Assembly (NCBI RefSeq): GCF_003054045.1
Contig: NZ_QBKH01000006.1
Location: 462,760-526,759, forward strand
Length of the DNA: 64,000 bases
Direction of reading: 5' to 3'
Source of the DNA: Sphingobacterium faecium
Lineage (GTDB): Bacteria > Bacteroidota > Bacteroidia > Sphingobacteriales > Sphingobacteriaceae
Positions within the stretch are counted from its first letter, which is position 1. Every line of letters starts with the position of its first letter. Below the pieces are notes generated by a model. The model had not been told where the DNA came from. It saw nothing but the letters and a program-made list of their open reading frames with translations, and searched no databases. Shown here piece by piece: positions 42,566 through 51,629 of this stretch. A program made the position numbers and the translations under genes.

Positions 42566-43777
42566 ATGAAATCAGCATCTCAGTCTATCGAAAGTGGAAA
42601 GTTGAACTTTTTTAAAGTTATGAATTTGGGCATAGCGCAAATCGTACTTTGGGGTGGTTCATATTTTTTACTGTCTGTCTTAGCAAAGGACATTATAGCC
42701 GAAATGAGCTGGTCTTATCAGCAAGTTTATGGTTGCCTCTCACTTGCCCTTTTGGTTTCAGGTTTGCTATTACCTTCAGTGGGTAGGACTATACAGCATA
42801 CTGATCGTCATGCTGTATTACTTTTTTCGGGGTTAGTGATGGCGATAGGTTTGATCATCATCGGCAGTTCAAGTAATTTTCTGATGTTTGCATCAGGTTG
42901 GGTGATTATTGGTATAGCAATGGCAATGGGGCTATATGATGCATTGTTTGCTGCAATTGGTAAAAGATACAGCCTTAACGCAGCAAAGTCAATCGTTTGG
43001 ATCACTCTGATATCCAGTTTAGCACCTTCCGTTTCTTGGTTATTTACCAGCTATATTTTGGATGTTTTTGGATGGAGATATACCTGCTATACATACGCCA
43101 TATTGCTGATTATTACTATATTACCGATTCATATGCATGTTTTCAAAAATAAAGAAGGAAACAAAAGCACATCAAAAGATGGAACCTTGCAATCCGCAGT
43201 CGAGCCCTTCCGTTCAAAATTGTATTATTTATTATCAGCAAATTTTACTCTTGGCTCGGTCATAACCACCAGCGTTATCATACACTTAATCCAAATATTA
43301 CTACATGGCAAGACCGAGATGTCAATGGTATTCGTAGTAATATCTTTTTTAGGACCAAGCCAAGCCATTGCACGAGTTATTGAGTTGATCATTGGAAAAA
43401 GGAGCGCTATTGAAATGTCCTTTATTTCTACCATAATCATTTTTTTTGGTATGATATTGATTTTTGTGTCCCCCATATTTGCAATACCTGGAGTAGTTGT
43501 TTTTGGAATAGGAAATGGGATGCGTTCAGTTTTGAGAGGAACGTTGCCATTGTCTGTTTATGGTAAGGACAATTATGCCTTGATTCTTGGAAGACTTGCA
43601 AGGTTGCCGTTACTAGCACAAGCAACAGCTCCTTTTCTTGGAGGATATCTTATTCAGCAATTTGGTATGGTAATTTTCTTATGTGTAATCAGTTTTATGG
43701 CAATCGTCAATATTTTTTTAATTGCATTAATCAAACAAGCAGTAGAACAGTACAAATTAATTTCTATCCATGAATAA
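42566..43777 (+). CDS. MFS transporter
   Basis: 403 residues with about 12 hydrophobic helices. GWRYTCYTYAILLIITILPI and RLARLPLLAQATAPFLGGYL are typical MFS helix turns, and the loop between helices 2 and 3 (LLPSVGRTIQHTDRHAVLLF) shows the usual G-x3-D/R pattern loosely. Divergent from LysR. Resembles uncharacterised MFS exporters. Its stop overlaps the broken acetyltransferase's first ATG. Substrate unknown, possibly an exporter. Confidence 0.88.
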   Translation: MKSASQSIESGKLNFFKVMNLGIAQIVLWGGSYFLLSVLAKDIIAEMSWSYQQVYGCLSLALLVSGLLLPSVGRTIQHTDRHAVLLFSGLVMAIGLIIIGSSSNFLMFASGWVIIGIAMAMGLYDALFAAIGKRYSLNAAKSIVWITLISSLAPSVSWLFTSYILDVFGWRYTCYTYAILLIITILPIHMHVFKNKEGNKSTSKDGTLQSAVEPFRSKLYYLLSANFTLGSVITTSVIIHLIQILLHGKTEMSMVFVVISFLGPSQAIARVIELIIGKRSAIEMSFISTIIIFFGMILIFVSPIFAIPGVVVFGIGNGMRSVLRGTLPLSVYGKDNYALILGRLARLPLLAQATAPFLGGYLIQQFGMVIFLCVISFMAIVNIFLIALIKQAVEQYKLISIHE

Positions 43778-44284
43778 TATGAAATATATTTTTAGACAAG
43801 CTAAAGAAGAAGATGCTTTCAAATTTGGAAAATTTTAGAAAAAGCGATCAAGAGACGAAAAGACGATGGGAGTACACAATGGCAAGATGGCTATCCTAAT
43901 CTATCCATTGTTGAAAATGATATTAAGAACAGTTTTGGTTACGTGCTGGTTGATGAAGATATCATCATTGGTTATTGTGCTATTTTGATAAATGATGAAC
44001 CAGAGTATTCGAACATACAGGGATCTTGGTTGACTAATGGTGATTTTGTGGTTTACCATAGAGTTGCAATATCTGAAAAGTATCTTGGTCAAGGATTGGC
44101 TCAGAGCATTTTACAGCATATCGAAGATTTTGCACTTAAACACAATATTTATAGTGTAAAGGTTGATACTAATTTTGATAATAGGGGTATGCTTTGGATA
44201 TTGCAAAAAATGTCCTATCACTATTGTGGTGAAGTAACATTCAGAGGAAGTCCAAGAAAAGCCTTTGAGAAAATCTTAAGATAA
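43770..44284 (+). pseudogene. GNAT acetyltransferase with single-base deletion
   Basis: The start codes MKYIFRQAKEEDAFKFGKF (ATG 43779; an upstream ATG at 43770 is in frame) and then hits a stop. Inserting one T in the run aaatttgg near 43830 restores FKFWKILEKAIKRRKDDG, STQWQDGYPN and the rest of a GNAT protein, including VVYHRVAISEKYLGQGLAQS and TNFDNRGMLWILQKMSYH. The downstream frame from 43943 alone lacks the first strand. One-base loss can be a base-call error or a real lesion. Confidence 0.75.
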
Positions 44285-44757
44285 GGTAGGCGTAATAGAT
44301 CAAGCATAGCTTGTAGATCAACTGTCCATTATAGTAAAGTGTAATACTTTTAATATTTAGTTGGTTTTCACGTTAGAACCAACAATAATTTTAAGTGGGT
44401 TTTCCTTGATTGCCAAAACCTGTATTTCCTCATCATAGATGTAGTCAGACAACTATTTGTCAAGGTCGTTGTATGTATCGTAATTAAATATTTAGCTTTA
44501 TTTTCGCACTGGTATTCAAATTTAACAATATATAATATTGAACATGATCGGGGTTTAAAAAAGCCATTGAGACAGCTTTGAAATTTAAAAATATGGGTTT
44601 ACCACTAGAACAAATTGCTGAGTGTACCGGGCTTATCATTGATGAGATTAAAAAGCTGAAATAAATCAAATAGATTCTACCATAAACATATAAAGCCATT
44701 CTGCATAGAATGGTATACCAGCGCAACCTGGGATTTTGAAGTTTCTGATTTTTATGG
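44285..44757. other. Spacer with two gene remnants
   Basis: About 470 bp. Plus strand 44560-44664 is an Rpn-type nuclease tail (listed separately). Minus strand 44482-44357 reads YDTYNDLDK, stop, LSDYIYDEEIQVLAIKENPL, KIIVGSNVKTN, with one in-frame stop, a fragment of an unidentified protein. Confidence 0.4.
44560..44664 (+). pseudogene. Rpn-type recombination nuclease, C-terminal fragment
   Basis: 35 codons, KAIETALKFKNMGLPLEQIA then ECTGLIIDEIKKLK and stop. This matches the end of Rpn/PD-(D/E)XK putative transposases and the end of the longer remnant at 46558 (KAIEAALKLKEMYFSIAQIV). No N-terminal catalytic region nearby. Confidence 0.6.
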
Positions 44758-45111
44758 CTACTCATATTCCACCATTGTTATTCTCTTATTCGTTTTTGCA
44801 GCTTCATTTCCCCACTCAGCAATAGAATGGAGTAAGGGAATAAGAGTTTTGCCAAAATCAGTCAGTTCGTATTCCACTTTTAAAGGTGGCTTGCTGGTAT
44901 AAACAGTTCGAGTAATCAATCCGTCTGCTTCCATTTCTTTTAGTTGCAGACTCAAAGTTCTTTCAGTTATAACGTAACATGCTTTTCTCAATTCGCTGTA
45001 TCGTTTTTTTTCGATTAAATGAATGAGTATTGTCGCTTTCCATTTTCCACCTATATACTTCATTGTGAGGCTGGTGTTGCAAGGATATTGTTTGTCGTCT
45101 ATATTATACAT
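44758..45111 (-). CDS. HxlR-family regulator
   Basis: 117 residues, winged helix. Cys in QYPCNTSLTMKYIGGKWKAT, then RYSELRKACYVITERTLSLQ and LKEMEADGLITRTVYTSKPP, then YELTDFGKTLIPLLHSIAEW, all HxlR signature. It represses or activates the divergent nitroreductase gene, probably sensing electrophiles or thiol oxidation through a Cys near the N terminus, as known for HypR/YodB. Overlapping divergent promoters lie between them. Confidence 0.93.
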   Translation of the reverse strand: MYNIDDKQYPCNTSLTMKYIGGKWKATILIHLIEKKRYSELRKACYVITERTLSLQLKEMEADGLITRTVYTSKPPLKVEYELTDFGKTLIPLLHSIAEWGNEAAKTNKRITMVEYE

Positions 45112-45136
45112 CTGTTACTATCAATTTTGACCGTTA

Positions 45137-45186
45137 TTGCAAAGCTAAAACACTATACTTAGTTTTGCAACATTAAAAAGTATAGT
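45137..45186. promoter_or_regulatory. Overlapping divergent promoters and HxlR operator
   Basis: Plus strand TAGTTTTG (45160-45167) with TTG at 45137, 20 bp apart, for the nitroreductase. Minus strand TAGCTTTG (45147-45140) with TTGC at 45170, for hxlR. Both fit the Bacteroidota TTG/TAnnTTTG pattern. A 9-bp inverted repeat actatactt/aagtatagt (45152-45160, 45178-45186) covers the nitroreductase start side and is the likely HxlR site. Confidence 0.7.
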
Positions 45187-45205
45187 TTAATCTAATTTGA
45201 AAATC

Positions 45206-45808
45206 ATGAGTTTTTTAGATCTTGCGAAACGTAGATACGCAACCAAAAAGTATGATCCGGCGAAAAAAGTTTCGGCAGAACAAATTGAGGAACTGAAAGA
45301 GATAATACGGTTAAGTCCGTCTTCAATTAACAGCCAACCTTGGAAATTTACATTTGTTACGAATGAAGTTGTAAAAAGAGAGCTGGCTTCCAAATCCTAT
45401 ATGAACGAAAATTCTATTAAAGATGTTGGTCTTCTAGTTGTGTTCAGTGTAATGGACGATATTGAACATTTTGAGCAACGCAATATTTCCATTTTGCCCG
45501 AACTGTGGCGGACCGCTTTTTACGAACCAATTGTCAAGTCGAATGGTGATGTAGCCACAAAATCATGGATGGAAAATCAGGTTTATCTTTCCTTAGGATA
45601 CTTTTTGAGTGCGTGTATAAGTATGGGATTGGATGCTACCCCGATGGAGGGTATTGATCGTAGTGCCTATAAAGGTATTTTAGCACATGACGGGTTTTCT
45701 CCGTTGTTCGCTGTTACGGTAGGTTATGCCGATAAAACTGATTGGGCACACCCGACTGTTTTACCAAAATCACGTTTTGAATTGAACGAAGTGGTGCAAT
45801 CCATCTAA
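45206..45808 (+). CDS. Nitroreductase family protein
   Basis: 200 residues from ATG 45206. MSFLDLAKRRYATKKYDPAK is the FMN phosphate-binding start, then LSPSSINSQPWKFTFVTNE, the second flavin motif. QVYLSLGYFLSACISMGLDA and the C-terminal GYADKTDWAHPTVLPKSRFE follow. It resembles NfsB-type or DrgA-type NAD(P)H oxidoreductases that reduce nitro or quinone compounds. Regulated by the divergent HxlR gene. Confidence 0.92.
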   Translation: MSFLDLAKRRYATKKYDPAKKVSAEQIEELKEIIRLSPSSINSQPWKFTFVTNEVVKRELASKSYMNENSIKDVGLLVVFSVMDDIEHFEQRNISILPELWRTAFYEPIVKSNGDVATKSWMENQVYLSLGYFLSACISMGLDATPMEGIDRSAYKGILAHDGFSPLFAVTVGYADKTDWAHPTVLPKSRFELNEVVQSI

Positions 45809-45852
45809 AAAAATAAACAAATACCCTTGAGTTTGGTTCTCACAATGCTATT

Positions 45853-45902
45853 AGCACCTTTTGCATCTGTTCACTTTTAGGTTGATCATAGTAAAAGGTG
45901 CT
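45853..45902 (+). terminator. Inverted repeat after nitroreductase
   Basis: 10-bp arms agcacctttt/aaaaggtgct separated by a 30-base loop, 45 bp after the stop. Long loop makes it a moderate call. Confidence 0.4.
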
Positions 45903-45976
45903 TCTATAAAACCTTTTTGGTTTGAATTGCTCATCTCATGTAAGGCAATGTCTTGCAGGAATTTGAATGTCTCTCA

Positions 45977-46141
45977 CTGAGCAAAGTAACCATGCAGTTT
46001 GACGGATTTACCAAAATTGATCTGGTGACACTGGTCAATGACGGCGGTAACTGGAAAGTATCTCAATCGATCAACTCGTATAAGTAATTTACCATTTAAT
46101 CATATGTTTAGTTAAGGCCATGTCGTGAGATGTGGCTTTAT
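45977..46141 (+). pseudogene. 3' fragment copy of the gene at 32864 plus its terminator
   Basis: About 165 bp closely similar to 33205-33370: KVTMQFDGFTKIDLVTLVND, GGNWKVSQSINSYK, stop, then the same 3' spacer atttaatcatatgtttagtt and hairpin. The 5' two-thirds of the gene is absent. The junction with the Rpn remnant lies at about 46146. Confidence 0.8.
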
Positions 46142-46145
46142 TTAT

Positions 46146-46558
46146 GATAAATTGATTAACTTTTTTAAAAGTGAAGCTGAAGGCAAATTGGACAAAGTAT
46201 TGTATATGCTCAAGGATATGTCTACGTTAAAGACCTTTCCAAGGATTTTCAGTTCGGCAGTATTTCAACGGTTCTTTCAGTTGGCCCGCTAAGCAAAAGT
46301 GACAAAGGAGGAACGAACTATTCATGCTATTCGTTCTAAAATGTAAATGTCATGCCGAAGCAGTGCAGAGGTATTAAGAAGGATTAGAAGACAATTGGAA
46401 GAGGCCAAGCAAGCAGCAATAGAGTAGAGGCTAAAGCCAAAGTCCAGCGCCAAAAAGCCATTGAGGCAGCTTTGAAGCTGAAAGAGATGTATTTTTCTAT
46501 TGCTCAGATTGTCAAAGCCACAAGCCTGACCATCGACGAGATCGAAAAGCTGAAATAA
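46146..46558 (+). pseudogene. Rpn-type recombination-promoting nuclease remnant
   Basis: The first frame reads DKLINFFKSEAEGKLDKVLY, MLKDMSTLKTFPRIFSSAVF, QRFFQLAR, then a stop, AKVTKEERTIHAIRSKM. The last frame gives KAKVQRQKAIEAALKLKEMY, FSIAQIVKATSLTIDEIEKL and K. This is the middle and tail of an Rpn (PD-(D/E)XK) putative transposase, with at least two frameshifts and the catalytic N terminus lost. Confidence 0.75.
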
Positions 46559-46713
46559 GTGATCGTAGATCATATACAACAAAGTTTATATATTTAAATC
46601 ACTCAATTTCATTACATCGGCATGGTAAATTTAAACGTTTTTTAATCAGATTTAATCCCTTACCGGCCGCGAATAATCAAAGATTTGGTTGCTAAACATA
46701 AGTGTGACAAACA

Positions 46714-47349
46714 TTAAGAGAAGCTTAAGATTTCTGGTCGGGTAGCAAGTGTTTCGCTCATTTCCAATAAGTATCTTTTTTTACCTGATACCTTGAAGTT
46801 TACTATTAAATGATCGTTTTCTTTTACAATTTCCATCCGTTCTAAAGTAAGTCCTTTTGTATTTAATATATTTTCCAATTGCGGGACCTGATCAAAGTCA
46901 GGATCACGAAAGGTTACACTCAGGAGCTGTTCTTTTTGCAGTTGTGCAATCATTCGCTCCACCCGGGTAACCATTAATAATACCCCAAGAGTAATTAAAG
47001 TTAGGCATAGTGCAAGCGCGTGATAACCTATTCCTGCTGTCATTCCGATTGCTGCAGAAGTCCAGATTACAGCAGCAGTCGTCAAGCCACGAATAGAAAT
47101 TTTGTCTTTAAAAATTACACCTGCTCCAATAAATCCAATACCTGTAATAATATTTGCCGAAATTCGGTCATCAGTACCTGTACCATGCTGGGAAACTATG
47201 GTAAAAATAGTCGAGCCCAGTGAAATTAAAATTATTGTTCGAAAGCCGGCAGACTTATTTTTATACTCTCGTTCAAAGCCAATGGCTCCTCCACATATGA
47301 TAGAAATAACCATTGCTACCATGTCATTAATTTCTACTGTAAAATCCAT
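46714..47349 (-). CDS. MgtC/SapB-family membrane protein
   Basis: 211 residues. GGAIGFEREYKNKSAGFRTI is the MgtC signature; GIGFIGAGVIFKDKISIRGL and TTAAVIWTSAAIGMTAGIGY are helix-loop motifs of the family, with about four helices. The C-terminal 80 residues (FRDPDFDQVPQLENILNTKG) form an ACT-like regulatory domain. In other bacteria MgtC inhibits F-type ATP synthase and supports survival at low Mg. Start at ATG 47349. A 25-codon leader-like frame lies about 100 bp upstream. Confidence 0.9.
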   Translation of the reverse strand: MDFTVEINDMVAMVISIICGGAIGFEREYKNKSAGFRTIILISLGSTIFTIVSQHGTGTDDRISANIITGIGFIGAGVIFKDKISIRGLTTAAVIWTSAAIGMTAGIGYHALALCLTLITLGVLLMVTRVERMIAQLQKEQLLSVTFRDPDFDQVPQLENILNTKGLTLERMEIVKENDHLIVNFKVSGKKRYLLEMSETLATRPEILSFS

Positions 47350-47787
47350 TAGTATATCCTCTTATATTTATTGCTTCTTTTAAGTGTTTGTTGATTTTGT
47401 TACGGTTGGAAAAGGAATTAGCTATTTTTCCAAACCCGTTGACAGAGGTGTTTAGCAATCAAGCCCGTATTTGTTCAAAGACCCTTTGGTCAATATGAGT
47501 ACAAGTACTAAAACTGCGAGCCATTTCATTTTTGCATAATGCTGAAATTATTTGAAATATATAGTTCACGAATATAGCTAAATCAGTTGAAAATTATATA
47601 GTAAGATAGGTTTTTAAAAGGCAGCTGATGATGTTTTTTAATGGACTTTTGTTTCAGAATCACCGTATAAACTGTCTTTCGGTATAATTTCGTTTTGCAA
47701 ATATTTTACATCAGACTCTGCACAAAATTTGATATTCTTCAGTGCCATTGTTTCGTAGTTAACCCAATTACAATCTTGATCCTGTAT
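47350..47787. other. Control region of mgtC
   Basis: About 440 bp upstream of the MgtC gene. It includes the leader-like frame at 47452-47529. No obvious Mg riboswitch or TAnnTTTG element was recognised. Confidence 0.4.
47452..47529 (-). CDS. Candidate small hydrophobic leader peptide upstream of mgtC
   Basis: 25 codons: MKWLAVLVLVLILTKGSLNK then YGLDC. Basic start, a hydrophobic helix and a polar end, with ATG start and TAA stop; the gap to the mgtC ATG is 102 bp. It may be a leader peptide for attenuation or a small membrane protein. No strong ribosome site, so it could be chance. Confidence 0.35.
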   Translation of the reverse strand: MKWLAVLVLVLILTKGSLNKYGLDC

Positions 47788-48357
47788 CCTATGGGGGTTT
47801 ATGAGTGAATTTAAAGAAGAGTCGGCTACAATCGTGATCGAGCAGATTCTTGATGCACGAGAGGGAGTGTTACAAGGAAAATTCTAAGGTTTTCTGATTG
47901 ATCTATTATTTTAAACGATTAAAGATAAATTTAAAGCAAATACAGAACGAGTATATACTCAATCATCCTGAAGCGGTAAAAACTGTTAAGAGCAAAGCAC
48001 AGCTCACTTTTAGACAGATTGCCGGTATACGAGAGTCTGCATTTAGTATTTCCAATTTATTTAGTATTAGCGAAGGGGAGCAGATCGTTAGAGCAGGTTT
48101 TGCTCGTTGGCCAGATGTTATAACAGGAGAGTTGGAGCTATTGAAGAGGAGTTTGGTGATATTTTTATCAGAATAATAGGGTACCAGCATAGTTAGATAA
48201 AAAAATAGAAATCCCTTCGGACGGCGATCACTTATAAATCTAGCACGGGAAAATAATTGTTGGATTTACGAGCAGAAAACAAGAATATTTTATACTCCCG
48301 ATCAATTTTTAGAGAAATGGCCAATCTTGTATCATGAGGGGCGAAGAGGAATTAATT
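47788..48357 (+). pseudogene. Decayed copy of repeat module A (three small genes)
   Basis: Homologous to 61091-61698 in the same order. A1 fragment MSEFKEESATIVIEQILDAR, then EGVLQGKF and stop (N-terminal half missing). A2 has its start ATG changed to ATA, is otherwise open (IQNEYILNHPEAVKTVKSKA) and continues FRQIAGIRESAFSISN. About 28 bp at the A2/A3 junction are deleted. A3 is frameshifted and contains a TAG. So this copy cannot produce the A proteins. Confidence 0.75.
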
Positions 48358-48388
48358 TATTTGAAAGCTCTCCACCTTGTATATAAAA

Positions 48389-48811
48389 TTACAATTGCAT
48401 ATGCAGTATGGGATATTCTTTACCACTTCCGTCCAGTTCGGATTTATTTATTGTTTTAAAACCAATATACTTGTAAAAACCAACCGCTTGAATATTTTGT
48501 TCATTTACATCCACTTTAGTTACTTGTAGATTTGCTATGGCATATTCAACTAATTTTTTACCTATTCCAGTACCCCGACAATCATTGTCAACAAATAACA
48601 TTTCAAGATTTCCTTCAGAAACTCCCATGAATCCGACCAAAACTTTCTTCTGCTCAAATCCAATCAGCTTAACATGCTGAAAATATGTAGGAATTTGTTC
48701 TTTGTAATATAGTAAATCTTCTTCTTTAAGAAAATCATGAGTATTTATTACGGCACTTTCCCAAATTTCCATCAAACGTGGATAATCAGCGGCTTTAATT
48801 TTTATAAACAT
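48389..48811 (-). CDS. GNAT acetyltransferase
   Basis: 140 residues. KAADYPRLMEIWESAVINTH at the start, MLFVDNDCRGTGIGKKLVEY with the acetyl-CoA loop, and KVDVNEQNIQAVGFYKYIGF at the end. Similar to small YjaB-like acetyltransferases. Single gene next to the module A remnant. Target unknown. Confidence 0.87.
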   Translation of the reverse strand: MFIKIKAADYPRLMEIWESAVINTHDFLKEEDLLYYKEQIPTYFQHVKLIGFEQKKVLVGFMGVSEGNLEMLFVDNDCRGTGIGKKLVEYAIANLQVTKVDVNEQNIQAVGFYKYIGFKTINKSELDGSGKEYPILHMQL

Positions 48812-49025
48812 ATATCATAAATTTGTTGTTCCAAAGGTCCGAACTTATTTTCCAATACACTGAATCCAAGTTAAAAAATAGGCTTGCGTATTCTGCTCAA
48901 TGCCTTTATATAGGAATCATTTATTAAATTGTATAGATGTAGCAGAAGCTGCCTGATCTTTTCTTCATTTAAACCATCGTTATACTTTAAAACTATATTC
49001 GCTCTGTAAAGAGTTCTAATTTAGC

Positions 49026-49430
49026 TTGTATAAACTGTTTGAAGCGATATTTCATACCCAAGAAGCTATATTGTTAATAGTATCTGTTGATGAGCCTATA
49101 TTTACCTCAGAGCTTAAGTTAACCACTATTCATACCATCGAGGGGAGAGAAGTCCAGCGTTATTTTGATCCTATATCGGCAACAGCCGAATTTATAGCCA
49201 CATCCTGATTGACCGAATTTGTACCCCTGCTATTCAAAGCGATGAATGAAATAGGAGAGGATCAAGAATTCAAAGATCGTCAAGCCACGCTCTTCCGTTA
49301 TTTTGATTTCCTGGACAGGCATCAAGCTACAGCCATACGCTATGGACAATTGCTGACGGATGATTTAACCGGTGCGCAGTTTAAGATCATTAGCAAAGCT
49401 ATGAGCAGTTCAGACGGCGTTATAGGTTGA
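49026..49430 (+). pseudogene. Decayed copy 1 of repeat module B
   Basis: The first part reads LYKLFEAIFHTQEAILLIVS, VDEPIFTSELKLTTIHTIEG with TAEFIATS then a TGA. Downstream, LTEFVPLLFKAMNEIGEDQE, FKDRQATLFRYFDFLDRHQA and TAIRYGQLLTDDLTGAQFKI continue to the PAS kinase 3' end. The same TGA occurs in copy 3, whereas copy 2 has Arg. The intact original is not in the window. Confidence 0.65.
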
Positions 49431-51396
49431 ATGGTAAGGTAAAGGAAAATATACTTCCTTCATCTTTTACACTCTGAACCTGAATGGTTCCATCATGCAG
49501 TTCGATGATTTCTCTACAAAGGTAAAGCCCAATTCCGAAGCCCGATATCAAGCCGCCAGTATTTTCTTTCACCCGATAATAGCGCTCGAATATCCGTTGC
49601 TGATCTACCTCATCAATCCCTTTTCCAAGATCTTGAACATTTACATTTAAACTATTATCGTTGGCAGAATAATCTACTCTGATCGTCGATCTGATCGTCG
49701 AATATTTGACCGCATTTCCAACAAGGTTATGGAGTACCTGCGCTATTTTTTCTCGATCTGCATGTATCATTATTTTTCCAGATGCTTTAAAGAGAAAATG
49801 ATGAGTTTTGATCGTCGACAGCACTTCATCTTCAATTTCGGCAAACAGTGATTGAAAATCAAAAACAGTTTTCACCAGATGCAGCTGCCCCGAATCAAGT
49901 CTGGATACGTTAAGAAACCCATTAATCATGGTGTTCATATATTGTACCTGCTTGACAGATTTCCCCAGCATATTTTGCGACATAGGATCTTTTGTAAGTA
50001 AGTCCATCCGTTGCAATATCTGCAGATAAGCCTTAAGAGAGGTAAGCGGTGTTTTAAGTTCATGGCTCACCATTCCAATGAAATCATCTTTTCGCTGTTC
50101 CTCTTTTTTTTGTTCGGTAATATCCCTCAAGGTACCATTTAAGCTGAGTGGATTACCTTTCCTATCATAGAACACTCTTCCGTTTGCCTGCAGCAGTCTA
50201 ATTTTTTTATCAATATTATTTTGAATCCGATATTCTATGAAATAATGACCATCAGAATCTTTACTTAACACGTGCTCGATGGCGAGCGACACCCGATCCC
50301 GATCTTCCGGCAAAATAACTGCGATGGCCAGAGAAAGATCCATGTGTTCGTCCGATGAAAGTCCGAACCACCTCTTAAGAAGAGTATTTCCGGAAAAGAG
50401 ATTTGTTTCAGTTTGGTAGTAGAAGGTCGCGAGCTCGCCAGCATCTACTGCTAGGTTCAGCATCTGTTGATCATTTTCATTCTTCTTACGCAGCATTATC
50501 TGTTGGGTAATTTCTTCAAGAATGACCAAAACACCTGAAATACTGCCGTCATTAGAAAATATGGGCTGATAGATGGAATTGACGATTGCCTCTCTCAATC
50601 CAGCTTTATCAAGCAGTTTTACTGTTAATTCTGTGTTTATCTTAGGCTCACCACTTTGGTATACGTGTTTAAGCCAATTGTTAACAGGCTGTTCACGCAT
50701 TTCCGGACGAGCACTTTCGTGCGGATATCCAATGACTTCCCACTCCTCTCGTCCCCATATCTTAAGAATCGCAGGATTGGCGATTTCAATATGATGTTCA
50801 GGCCCTTTTAACATGGCGATTCCAACAGGCGCCTGTTCTATAATTGTACGAATGTATTCCCTGCTGTCAGCCAGTTGCTTTATATATCTATTGAGCTCTT
50901 CGTTGGTAGATGTCAATTCTTCGAGAGTCGCAGCCATTTCCTCGTTGAGCGCCTGCTCTCTTTCCTCTTTATGTTTGATCTGCTCTAAAAACTCACGGCG
51001 AGAGGTCACCTCCAGTGCCGTATTCAGTATACACCAAGTTCTATTGTTTTCATCAACAAGAGCTCTATATTCGTAATCAAAATAATCAAGCGTCTCCTTT
51101 CCGTTCTTTATTAACTTTGCAGGAGCCTCAGCAACGGAGTACGTTATCCCTGTCCGCCAAACCTCTTGCAACAACTCTAAAAAAGGCTGTCCTTCCAATT
51201 CAGGAATTGCCTCTATCAAAGGTTTACCTATCACAGAAGCATCTTTGCCCCAAACAGCCAACATTCCTTCATTCGCAAAACGGATGATCATATTCTCACC
51301 GCTATAAATGGCTGTAGGTGAGGGCGAGGAAGCTAGTGCCTGAATAATTAAATCAGCACTAAACGGAATAATATTTGGACTTTCTTGGGAATTCAT
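49420..51396 (-). CDS. PAS-domain sensor histidine kinase, soluble
   Basis: 658 residues from ATG 51396; the in-frame extension to 51405 starts with TTG and is rejected. Three PAS domains: about 20-130 (SPTAIYSGENMIIRFANEGM), 190-300 (APVGIAMLKGPEHHIEIANP), 310-430 (LFSGNTLLKRWFGLSSDEHM). A coiled coil lies between the first two (EEREQALNEEMAATLEELTS). HisKA has GMVSHELKTPLTSLKAYL (acceptor His), the ATPase domain NLVGNAVKYST and SGFGIGLYLCREIIELH. No membrane segment, so a cytosolic sensor, perhaps of redox or light. No cognate regulator nearby. Confidence 0.92.
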   Translation of the reverse strand: MNSQESPNIIPFSADLIIQALASSPSPTAIYSGENMIIRFANEGMLAVWGKDASVIGKPLIEAIPELEGQPFLELLQEVWRTGITYSVAEAPAKLIKNGKETLDYFDYEYRALVDENNRTWCILNTALEVTSRREFLEQIKHKEEREQALNEEMAATLEELTSTNEELNRYIKQLADSREYIRTIIEQAPVGIAMLKGPEHHIEIANPAILKIWGREEWEVIGYPHESARPEMREQPVNNWLKHVYQSGEPKINTELTVKLLDKAGLREAIVNSIYQPIFSNDGSISGVLVILEEITQQIMLRKKNENDQQMLNLAVDAGELATFYYQTETNLFSGNTLLKRWFGLSSDEHMDLSLAIAVILPEDRDRVSLAIEHVLSKDSDGHYFIEYRIQNNIDKKIRLLQANGRVFYDRKGNPLSLNGTLRDITEQKKEEQRKDDFIGMVSHELKTPLTSLKAYLQILQRMDLLTKDPMSQNMLGKSVKQVQYMNTMINGFLNVSRLDSGQLHLVKTVFDFQSLFAEIEDEVLSTIKTHHFLFKASGKIMIHADREKIAQVLHNLVGNAVKYSTIRSTIRVDYSANDNSLNVNVQDLGKGIDEVDQQRIFERYYRVKENTGGLISGFGIGLYLCREIIELHDGTIQVQSVKDEGSIFSFTLPFNL

Positions 51397-51629
51397 TATA
51401 AACAAAAATATGAAAGATAATTTATTTATGTATAATGGTTTTAAAATATTACTTTAGTGTAACGACCTATGCCTTATCATTAAATCGCATGAGGACTTAT
51501 GCGTCGTAGCCTTTTTCTTGCAGCTTGTATTTTGTTACTTCCTCACGAAATAAAAATCGTTGACATTGAGGATAGAATAATACAAGAATACGTGAGCATG
51601 AACGTATAGAAGAGGTACATAGACAACAC

